The position numbers and the translations under genes are program-made. A stretch of 6,191 bases of DNA, taken from assembly GCA_030631975.1 (NCBI GenBank), contig DAOVKD010000046.1, positions 1-6,191 of the forward strand. The letters are read 5' to 3'. The notes beneath the pieces are model-generated. The model saw only the letters and a list, made by a program, of their open reading frames with translations, did not search any database and had not been told where the DNA came from. How positions within the stretch are numbered: the first letter of the stretch is position 1; each line of letters opens with the position of its first letter. Below are positions 1 to 3,909 of the stretch, piece by piece. This stretch comes from Candidatus Woesearchaeota archaeon. GTDB taxonomy: Archaea > Nanobdellota > Nanobdellia > Woesearchaeales > GW2011-AR4.

Positions 1-1
1 G

Positions 2-268
2 ATACTGAATAAAATATTCCACAAGAATGAACTCAAAAACTTAAGATCTGAAAGTCTTGCCGGCTTATTTGCTGCAAAAGAAAGCTGCAAAAAAGTATTT
101 AACAACCTTAATTGGCGCGACATAGAAATTAAGAAGAAAAGGAATGGCAGGCCACTATTGATACTAAAGAAAGGTAAGGATGTGTTAAATTATGACTTAA
201 GCATTAGCCATGATGGAGGATATGCTATTGCCACTGTTGTTTTTTTGATTAAAGGCAGAGGCTCATAA
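2..268 (+). CDS. acpS: Holo-[acyl-carrier-protein] synthase-like 4'-phosphopantetheinyl transferase, C-terminal part
   Basis: The frame is open from the window edge and ends with TAA at 266-268, giving the last 88 residues; the start lies upstream. Known role of the family: moving 4'-phosphopantetheine from CoA to a serine of a carrier protein, with Mg2+ bound by acidic side chains. The visible part has the AcpS signature in order: LFAAKES (residues 22-28 of the fragment, with the conserved Lys-Glu), a W-R-D-I-E-I segment before a basic turn, NGRPLL (the G-[KR]-P strand), and SISHDGGYAIATVVF, matching the family's S-[IL]-S-H-[DE]-x-x-Y-A-x-A block. About 35 N-terminal residues, including the first metal-binding Asp, would be missing compared with the usual ~120. 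It is followed 21 nt later by a transporter gene on the same strand, so cotranscription is likely. The substrate carrier protein is not in the window. Confidence 0.82.
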   Translation: MLNKIFHKNELKNLRSESLAGLFAAKESCKKVFNNLNWRDIEIKKKRNGRPLLILKKGKDVLNYDLSISHDGGYAIATVVFLIKGRGS

Positions 269-289
269 ACGGCGCTCTTCCAAAAAACC

Positions 290-1489
290 ATGAAAATACC
301 AATTAAAAAACAAATATTCGGATGGAGCATGTATGATTTTGCTAATACAATATTCTCTGCTCTGTTTATTACTGTTTATTTCCCCCTTTTTGTTGTTCTC
401 AAAGGAGGAACCCCATTGCATGTCGGCCTGGTAATGTCTGGTTCTATGCTTTTAGCGGGATTGCTCGTCCCTACCCTAGGTGGAGTTGCAGATATAACCC
501 AACGGAAAAAGTTATTGCTGTTTATGTTTACTGTTCTGTGCTGTGCGTTTACTTTCTTCACCGGATTTTTTGGTCTCTTGCTGGTGCTGGTATTTGGCCT
601 CTTAGCTACCTTCTTTTTCCATGCAGGTTTAGATGTTTATGATGCCCTGCTCATTAATATTTCAACTAAAAGAAACATAGGATGGATCTCAGGATTAGGA
701 ACTGCTGTTGGTTATTTAGGAACAATACTAAGTGTTGCAATAGCTTATATAATTGGCTTTTTTTATGGTTTTGAAAGTATTCAAGGAATACAAATAGTAT
801 TTATGGTTACAGCGCTTCTATTTTTTGGTTTTTCGCTATTCACATTTTTCTTTGTTAAAGAAGCTTCGAAAATTAAGATTAAAAAACAGCATTTTGCGGA
901 GGCTTTTAAGAGAGTAATTTTTACAATAAAGAACATAAAAAAATTTAAGTCATTATGGCTTTTCTTATCTGCCTCATTTTTATACGTTGACGGCGCTAAC
1001 ACCCTAATAATATTCTTATTTTTATTTGCTAAAGATCAGCTGGGATTGGGCATAATTCAATTTCTTCCCCTATATGCAATAATGGCAATAGCTGCAGTTA
1101 TAGGCTCTTTATTTTTTGGAAAAGTAACAGATAAAATAGGGCACAAAAAAACATTAACATCTGTTTTAATTTTATGGATTCTCATTATTTTGATTTTATA
1201 TTTCAAAACAACTTATGCAACATTTTTACTTACAGGCATCTTAGGCGGAGCTCTGTTAGGAGCTATATGGACAATTACAAGGCCTATGCTGGTTGAATTA
1301 TCGCCTAAAGCAAAAATAGCTGAATTATTTGGATACCAGGGTTTAACTGAAAAATTTTCAGGAGTTATAGGCCCGATATCCTTCGGTTTTGTAGCTGTTA
1401 GTCTGGGATTTAGACAAGCTCTTTTAGTAGTTGCTGCTTTATTCCTGGCTGGAATTATTGTTTTGAGCTTTGTTAAAAATAAGAAGTAA
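290..1489 (+). CDS. UMF1 / Atg22-like MFS transporter
   Basis: A 399-residue polytopic membrane protein of about 12 hydrophobic helices. The N-terminus reads GWSMYDFANTIFSALFITVYFP, close to the W-x-x-Y-D-x-A-N signature at the start of the UMF1 (Atg22-like) family. A motif A-type loop GGVADITQRKK lies near residues 64-74, and the second half repeats it as FFGKVTDKIGHKK. A Lys-rich cytoplasmic linker near residues 190-220 separates the two six-helix halves, as usual for the MFS. Length is slightly short for the family (400-450). The ATG at 290 starts just before the conserved first helix. No Shine-Dalgarno sequence is visible in the 21-nt gap after the acpS-like stop, and there is no room for a separate promoter, so it is probably expressed from the upstream gene's transcript. 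The substrate cannot be read from sequence; yeast Atg22 exports amino acids from the vacuole, but bacterial and archaeal members are mostly uncharacterised. Confidence 0.88.
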   Translation: MKIPIKKQIFGWSMYDFANTIFSALFITVYFPLFVVLKGGTPLHVGLVMSGSMLLAGLLVPTLGGVADITQRKKLLLFMFTVLCCAFTFFTGFFGLLLVLVFGLLATFFFHAGLDVYDALLINISTKRNIGWISGLGTAVGYLGTILSVAIAYIIGFFYGFESIQGIQIVFMVTALLFFGFSLFTFFFVKEASKIKIKKQHFAEAFKRVIFTIKNIKKFKSLWLFLSASFLYVDGANTLIIFLFLFAKDQLGLGIIQFLPLYAIMAIAAVIGSLFFGKVTDKIGHKKTLTSVLILWILIILILYFKTTYATFLLTGILGGALLGAIWTITRPMLVELSPKAKIAELFGYQGLTEKFSGVIGPISFGFVAVSLGFRQALLVVAALFLAGIIVLSFVKNKK

Positions 1490-1651
1490 CTGATGGCTAA
1501 GGCATAAAAAGCTTACACCACCAGGGCCGCAATAATAATCCCTTTGTGCTTTTCCTAGTCCCCATAAAGCTTTTTCCCATGGCATTTTATTCACAACATT
1601 ATTTATAAAATCAATAATTTACTTTTATTACAGAATTAGAAACAATAATAA
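1490..1651. other. Structured intergenic region between convergent genes
   Basis: This 162-bp gap separates the stops of two convergent genes. It holds a 9-bp inverted repeat AAAAAGCTT / AAGCTTTTT (about 1506-1514 and 1567-1575), and within it a smaller imperfect stem in which CACCAGGG faces CCCTTTGTG. Such a fold followed by T runs could help end transcription from either side. On the minus strand a TATA-like TTTATAAA (1609-1602) lies 17 nt before an ATG at 1585. That ATG opens a 48-codon frame (1585-1439) whose first ~32 residues are protein-like (…GKAQRDYYCGPGGVSFLC…) and whose tail runs antisense into the transporter gene. I do not recognise this peptide and cannot tell whether it, an RNA, or only a terminator is present. 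Confidence 0.4.
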
Positions 1652-2191
1652 TCACTCAACGCAGCTGCCAGCTTTATAGCCAGCTTTCTTAGCCTCTTCT
1701 TTAGAATTGAACCAGACAGCATTGCTTTCTTTGATTCTTTTTGCCCAGTCGCATTTTGGAGCATGATATTTGGCTCCGGTTTTGCTTGCTATGTATTTTC
1801 CAGGCTTGAATGTTTTTTTGACTTTTTTTTCTTCCTCTTCAGCGACTTCTTCTTTTGGTTTTTCTATATTAAAAAAAGAAATAGAAAATCCTACGACAGC
1901 TACAACAAGCAATAGTAAAAAATACGGTATTTCTGCGCCTGAGATTGCATAAATAAAAATCATATCTAAAAACACAATGATAAAAAATACCGTAAGCAGT
2001 GTCCATGCCCATCTAAAATTGTTATTAATGCCAATAGCAGAAATTATTGCTGCAAGGAAAAGTCCAAGAAAAATTAAAAGTTCTGCGTAAAAAGCAAATC
2101 TATGCAGGTTGAAAATCATATTTATAAGTCCGAGAAACGTTATCAGCAATATGATATACATAACAAATGCTGTAAACTTTGAGCCGCACAT
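1652..2191 (-). CDS. Membrane protein with C-terminal Ada-like metal-binding module
   Basis: A 179-residue protein. Four hydrophobic segments (about residues 7-28, 33-56, 60-85 and 88-108) make a small membrane domain. An acidic then basic linker (…EEVAEEEEKKVKK…) follows, then a soluble tail from about residue 131. The tail, YIASKTGAKYHAPKCDWAKRI…VWFNSKEEAKKAGYKAGSC, matches the short Ada-type metal-binding domain found appended to many small proteins: S-K-T-G-x-x-Y-H-x-x-x-C-x-x-A-x-x-I, then F-x-S-x-E-E-A-x-x-A-G-Y. His143, Cys147 and Cys177 are candidate ligands. The usual final P-C-x-x-C is reduced to one Cys, so zinc binding is less certain than in Ada itself. The DNA methyltransferase part of Ada is absent. 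The ATG at 2191 is preceded by no Shine-Dalgarno sequence but by a TATA box at leaderless distance. Cellular role unknown; a membrane-tethered binding or sensing role is inference. Confidence 0.75.
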   Translation of the reverse strand: MCGSKFTAFVMYIILLITFLGLINMIFNLHRFAFYAELLIFLGLFLAAIISAIGINNNFRWAWTLLTVFFIIVFLDMIFIYAISGAEIPYFLLLLVVAVVGFSISFFNIEKPKEEVAEEEEKKVKKTFKPGKYIASKTGAKYHAPKCDWAKRIKESNAVWFNSKEEAKKAGYKAGSCVE

Positions 2192-2217
2192 ATTATTTTG
2201 AGATTAAATACAGCTAA

Positions 2218-2225
2218 TATTTAAA
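2218..2225 (-). promoter_or_regulatory. TATA box of the Ada-like membrane protein gene
   Basis: On the minus strand this reads TTTAAATA, matching the archaeal TATA consensus, with the purine-rich GAAAAG just upstream serving as a possible BRE. Its centre lies about 30 nt before the ATG at 2191. With the usual ~25-nt TATA-to-start spacing, the transcript would begin within a few bases of the start codon, which fits the absence of a Shine-Dalgarno sequence. Confidence 0.6.
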
Positions 2226-2267
2226 CTTTTCTATTTTGGAGTAGTAAAAGAAATTTCTAGAATAATT

Positions 2268-2276
2268 TTAGGACTC
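2268..2276. repeat. Left target-site duplication of element copy 1
   Basis: TTAGGACTC here and TTAGAACTC at 2495-2503 flank element copy 1 and match at 8 of 9 bases. The right copy contains the last codon and stop of aIF1A (GAG TTC TAA on the minus strand, with the codon before), so this left copy is best read as a decayed duplicate of the aIF1A 3' end carried away by insertion. One base (G2277) separates it from the symmetric inverted repeat. Confidence 0.6.
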
Positions 2277-2277
2277 G

Positions 2278-2494
2278 GATTGCGTTGAAAATTTTTAATA
2301 GTCTGTGCCAGAGCAGTGTTGCAAGCGAGCATATGACTGTGTCATATGCAGGGCAAGTCAAAATGGTGCATCTTGATTTCACTTGGTAAATATCATTTTA
2401 TGCACATACACACCATTTTAATTTCACATTTAGCGTGATTCTTCCCGCCCGCCTCCCCTAATATTAGGCACAGACGTAGATTTTCAACACAATC
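2278..2494. mobile_element. MITE-like structured element, copy 1
   Basis: A 217-bp non-coding unit bounded by 15-bp terminal inverted repeats (GATTGCGTTGAAAAT at 2278-2292 against ATTTTCAACACAATC at 2480-2494, 14 of 15 paired) and flanked by a 9-bp direct repeat. Inside, nested helices can form: GTCTGTGCC/GGCACAGAC (2301-2309 with 2467-2475), a perfect 9-bp hairpin GCATATGAC/GTCATATGC (2329-2337 with 2341-2349), and AAAATGGTG/CACCATTTT (2360-2368 with 2411-2419). A C-rich tract lies at 2444-2458. No open frame or transposase is present, so movement would need an enzyme supplied in trans. It begins directly after the aIF1A stop codon and could be transcribed as that gene's 3' tail. Copy 2 at 2909-3125 has the same length and architecture. 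A structured RNA gene embedded in a duplicated unit is the alternative reading. Confidence 0.7.
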
Positions 2495-2503
2495 TTAGAA
2501 CTC
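2495..2503. repeat. Right target-site duplication of element copy 1, overlapping the aIF1A stop
   Basis: TTAGAACTC directly follows the right inverted repeat of copy 1 and repeats 2268-2276 with one mismatch. Read on the minus strand it is GAG TTC TAA, the Glu-Phe-stop end of aIF1A. The insertion therefore left the reading frame complete. Confidence 0.6.
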
Positions 2504-2851
2504 TTCCATTTCAATTTTCTTCAAGTAGCCTTTACTCTTTAAGAAAACAACTTGTGTTGGAGTGTATTTATACAGTATATCACCTTTGCCCTCTCCTGAA
2601 AATTCCCATGGCTCAACAATAAGAATGTCGTTTTCCCTTACCCATAATCTCCTTTTTAAGCGTCCTGGAATCCTGCAGATTCTTGTTTTTCCATCCAAAC
2701 ATCTTACCCGCACTCTTGAAGCTCCTAAGCGCTGCTCCAAGATCCCTAATGTCTGACTGCCTCTCGGCAACTTTATTCTGCTTATTTCCTGCCGCTGCCT
2801 TTCTTCCTCAGTAAGATTGTCTTTTTTCTTGTTAAAAGGTTTTCGATACAT
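2495..2851 (-). CDS. eif1A: Translation initiation factor aIF1A
   Basis: A 118-residue protein of the eIF1A/IF1 family, which sits in the A site of the small ribosomal subunit and, with aIF1 and aIF2, promotes scanning-free start-codon selection in archaea. A basic N-terminal tail of about 25 residues ([10 protein letters not shown]…) leads into the S1-like OB fold: [58 protein letters not shown] short C-terminal helix and [15 protein letters not shown] follow. This matches the full archaeal family length (100-120), so the gene looks intact. The ATG at 2851 is chosen for the basic tail and the TATA box at leaderless distance. The gene is bracketed by the two MITE-like copies: copy 1 abuts its stop codon, and copy 2 lies upstream of its promoter. 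Confidence 0.95.
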   Translation of the reverse strand: MYRKPFNKKKDNLTEEERQRQEISRIKLPRGSQTLGILEQRLGASRVRVRCLDGKTRICRIPGRLKRRLWVRENDILIVEPWEFSGEGKGDILYKYTPTQVVFLKSKGYLKKIEMEEF

Positions 2852-2873
2852 AGTTTTAGATACTTATGCTTTG

Positions 2874-2881
2874 TTTATATA
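2874..2881 (-). promoter_or_regulatory. TATA box of the aIF1A gene
   Basis: The minus strand reads GGTATATAAAC, with core TATATAAA centred about 26 nt before the ATG at 2851. Transcription would start at or next to the start codon, so the mRNA should be leaderless. The flanking direct repeat of element copy 2 begins only 20 bp upstream of this box, so that insertion removed or replaced whatever lay further upstream. Confidence 0.65.
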
Positions 2882-2900
2882 CCTTTCTAAATAATTTTTA

Positions 2901-2908
2901 AAGCAACG
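2901..2908. repeat. Left target-site duplication of element copy 2
   Basis: AAGCAACG here is repeated without mismatch at 3127-3134, immediately outside the inverted repeats of copy 2 (one extra T at 3126 on the right). Direct repeats of this length at both ends are the usual footprint of transposase-mediated insertion. Confidence 0.65.
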
Positions 2909-3125
2909 GGCTGCGTTCAAAATATTTTAATCGGCTGTGCCAGAGCAGTGTTGCAAGCGGGCATGCAACTGCGTCGCATGCAGGGCGAGTCAAAATGCTG
3001 TATCTTGATATCATTTTGTGTATATCAATTGGTTATGATACACAGCATTTTAGTTAATATCATTACATGCTTTTTCCCACCCGCCTCCCCTAAATTAGGC
3101 ACAGCCTAACTTTTTGAACTCAGCC
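2909..3125. mobile_element. MITE-like structured element, copy 2
   Basis: A 217-bp unit, the same length as copy 1 and in the same orientation. Terminal inverted repeats are GGCTGCGTTCAAAA (2909-2922) and TTTTGAACTCAGCC (3112-3125), 13 of 14 paired, with the single mismatch at the same position as in copy 1. Internal helices correspond one to one: GGCTGTGCC/GGCACAGCC (2933-2941 with 3098-3106), GCATGCAAC/GTCGCATGC (2961-2969 with 2973-2981, one mismatch), and AAAATGCTGT/ACAGCATTTT (2992-3001 with 3042-3051), the last enclosing a 7-bp TTGATAT/ATATCAA stem. A C-rich tract is at 3076-3090. Sequence between the copies is conserved best just inside the second helix (GTGCCAGAGCAGTGTTGCAA) and at CGCCTCCCCTAA. 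No coding capacity. A perfect 8-bp direct repeat flanks it. Confidence 0.72.
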
Positions 3126-3126
3126 T

Positions 3127-3134
3127 AAGCAACG
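3127..3134. repeat. Right target-site duplication of element copy 2
   Basis: AAGCAACG, identical to 2901-2908. It fixes the right boundary of the element to within one base of the terminal inverted repeat. Confidence 0.65.
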
Positions 3135-3233
3135 AAAACATTAAATACTATCTTTGCACAGGCAATTAATAGCTCTTGTAAAATAGTTTTAAAAAGGGAT
3201 ATTTTTATAATTCAGTATCGAAATTCCGCAAAC

Positions 3234-3242
3234 TTTATAAAT
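3234..3242 (+). promoter_or_regulatory. TATA box for the tRNA-Asp / tRNA-Lys transcript
   Basis: TTTATAAAT preceded by CGCAAAC, a plausible BRE, is the best TATA match upstream of the tRNA genes. A start about 25 nt downstream would fall near 3263, leaving a leader of about 90 nt before mature tRNA-Asp. That is long for an archaeal tRNA, and the leader contains the 13-bp hairpin at 3271-3331. No closer TATA box is obvious. Confidence 0.5.
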
Positions 3243-3270
3243 AATGAAGTAAAACTAGTTAAAATGTACA

Positions 3271-3331
3271 ATAATCCTTCTTTAGTTAAAAGGCTATAAT
3301 TTTGAGCTCATACTAATCAAAGAAGGATTAT
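3271..3331 (+). repeat. 13-bp perfect inverted repeat in the tRNA leader
   Basis: ATAATCCTTCTTT (3271-3283) and AAAGAAGGATTAT (3319-3331) are perfectly complementary, with a 35-nt loop containing GAGCTC and a TATAAT. It lies between the predicted transcription start and tRNA-Asp, ending 21 nt before the mature 5' end. It may be a processing signal, a small stable RNA made from the same transcript, or a relic of an inverted repeat. No reading frame or known RNA family was recognised. Confidence 0.55.
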
Positions 3332-3352
3332 CTATGCCACAATATCAAAAAT

Positions 3353-3519
3353 GCCCTGGTAGTGTAGCCTGGCGCAGCTTAAAACAATTTAATAAGCTGC
3401 AGGAACTATCATGAAGCCCTGTCGATCAACAATGACTCATCATGTTGTGCTGAACGGCTTCGACCTGGGTTCAAAATAGCTGCGAAATATCGCACGCTCT
3501 GAAAGTCCCGGCCAGGGCG
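3353..3519 (+). tRNA. tRNA-Asp (GTC) with three introns
   Basis: Exons 3353-3373, 3406-3424, 3455-3475 and 3506-3519 join to a 75-nt tRNA. Acceptor GCCCTGG/CCAGGGC pairs at 7 of 7, the discriminator is G73, and CCA is not encoded. The anticodon stem is AAGCC/GGCTT and the loop CTGTCGC, giving anticodon GTC. The T arm is CTGGG-TTCAAAT-CCCGG. Intron 1 (3374-3405, 32 nt) is in the D-loop at about 20/20a: central helix CCTG/CAGG, bulges GC|G and AA|C, intron helix CAGCTTA/TAAGCTG. Splicing gives AGCCTGGCCTATCAT, the typical archaeal tRNA-Asp D region. Intron 2 (3425-3454, 30 nt) is at the canonical 37/38 with helix CAACA/TGTTG and a weak central helix. Intron 3 (3476-3505, 30 nt) is at 59/60: central helix TTCA/TGAA, exon helix GGG/CCC, intron helix AGCTGCG/CGCACGCT (one bulge). 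The splice points are inferred from the fold. Confidence 0.93.
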
Positions 3520-3530
3520 TTTATAATCCT

Positions 3531-3627
3531 GGGCCGGTAGCTCAGCCTGGTAGAGCATCTGACTTTTATTGATTTTATTGAAAAAGAAGTCATCAGGTGG
3601 TCGCGAGTTCGAATCCCGTCCGGCCCA
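3531..3627 (+). tRNA. tRNA-Lys (TTT) with one intron
   Basis: Only 11 nt downstream of tRNA-Asp, so the two are probably cotranscribed. Acceptor GGGCCGG/CCGGCCC pairs fully, with A73 and no encoded CCA. D arm GCTC-AGCCTGGTA-GAGC; anticodon stem TCTGA/TCAGG with loop CTTTTAA after splicing, anticodon TTT. The intron is 3569-3591 (23 nt) at the canonical 37/38 site. Its central helix is CTTT/GAAG (one G-T), with bulges TA|T and TC|A, but the intron-side helix is only a short TTTT/AAAA stem, a relaxed BHB. In the T arm GCGAG-TTCGAAT-CCCGT, positions 52 and 62 form an A-C mismatch, which is unusual next to the otherwise regular fold. Confidence 0.93.
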
Positions 3628-3642
3628 TTATACTCAAAAAAG

Positions 3643-3650
3643 TTTATGTG
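3643..3650 (+). promoter_or_regulatory. Possible weak TATA element of the RNA polymerase operon
   Basis: TTTATGTG after an A-rich AAAAAAG lies in the 39-nt gap between tRNA-Lys and rpoH. It matches the TATA consensus only in part and sits about 20 nt before the rpoH ATG, a little closer than the boxes of the other leaderless genes here. A second weak candidate is TTATACTC at 3628-3635. Confidence 0.25.
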
Positions 3651-3666
3651 AGGGTTTAGTGTAAGT

Positions 3667-3909
3667 ATGAAGAAAAAATTTAAACTTGACAAACATAGTT
3701 TGATACCAAAGCATTCAAAACTAAGTAATACGCAAAAAGAAAAATTGCTGGAGAACTACAATATTTCTATAAAGGAACTCCCAAGAATAGCAAAGACAGA
3801 TCCAGCAGTGATATCATTAAATGCGAAGCCAGGAGATATAATAAAAATCACAAGAAAAAGTGAGACTGCATCTGAAGCAATATTTTATAGGGTGGTAATT
3901 GATGTATAA
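3667..3909 (+). CDS. rpoH: DNA-directed RNA polymerase subunit H (Rpo5)
   Basis: 80 residues, the full size of archaeal RpoH, equivalent to the C-terminal assembly domain of eukaryotic RPB5. It binds the large subunit near the downstream DNA channel. Recognisable features are HSLIPKHSKLS at residues 10-20, then LLENYNISIKELPRIAKTDPAV and the closing LNAKPGDIIKITRKSETASEAIFYRVV, all close to the family consensus (L-P-x-I-x-x-x-D-P-[AV], G-D-[IV]-[IV]-x-[IV]-x-R-x-S-x-T-A-G-x-x-x-x-Y-R). It heads the usual archaeal order H-B''-B'. The stop overlaps the start of rpoB'' by 8 nt. The ATG at 3667 gives the standard N-terminus. Upstream, only 39 nt separate it from tRNA-Lys, with a weak TTTATG box and no convincing Shine-Dalgarno sequence, so readthrough from the tRNA unit is possible. 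Confidence 0.96.
   Translation: MKKKFKLDKHSLIPKHSKLSNTQKEKLLENYNISIKELPRIAKTDPAVISLNAKPGDIIKITRKSETASEAIFYRVVIDV
3890..3896 (+). promoter_or_regulatory. Ribosome binding site of rpoB''
   Basis: GGGTGGT, complementary to the archaeal 16S 3' end (anti-SD CACCTCC) through GGTGG, ends 5 nt before the ATG at 3902. It lies inside the rpoH coding region and favours the ATG at 3902 over the in-frame TTG one codon earlier, supporting coupled translation with rpoH. Confidence 0.6.

Noticed and set aside
2278..2494. SRP RNA, RNase P RNA or another known archaeal RNA as the identity of the elements
   Set aside because: None of the conserved cores of these RNAs could be found on either strand, and two copies with insertion footprints do not fit a single-copy housekeeping RNA.
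2562..2756. Plus-strand open frame within aIF1A
   Set aside because: Antisense to a clear aIF1A gene with promoter; composition is that of a shadow frame.
2278..3125. A CRISPR array or simple direct-repeat pair
   Set aside because: There are only two long units, separated by an intact gene, with internal hairpins and target-site duplications; no short regular repeat-spacer pattern exists.
3353..3519. tRNA-Asp as a pseudogene broken by insertions
   Set aside because: All arms pair after removal of three BHB-positioned introns, and the result matches the archaeal tRNA-Asp pattern without a defect.
3471..3692. Minus-strand open frame of 73 codons over the tRNA genes
   Set aside because: It lies antisense across two well-supported tRNAs; the peptide with GPDGIRTRDHL is the familiar false translation of a tRNA gene complement.
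3899..3901. TTG start for RpoB'' one codon upstream of the ATG
   Set aside because: The GGGTGGT binding site sits well for ATG 3902, and a TTG immediately before an in-frame ATG has no support of its own.
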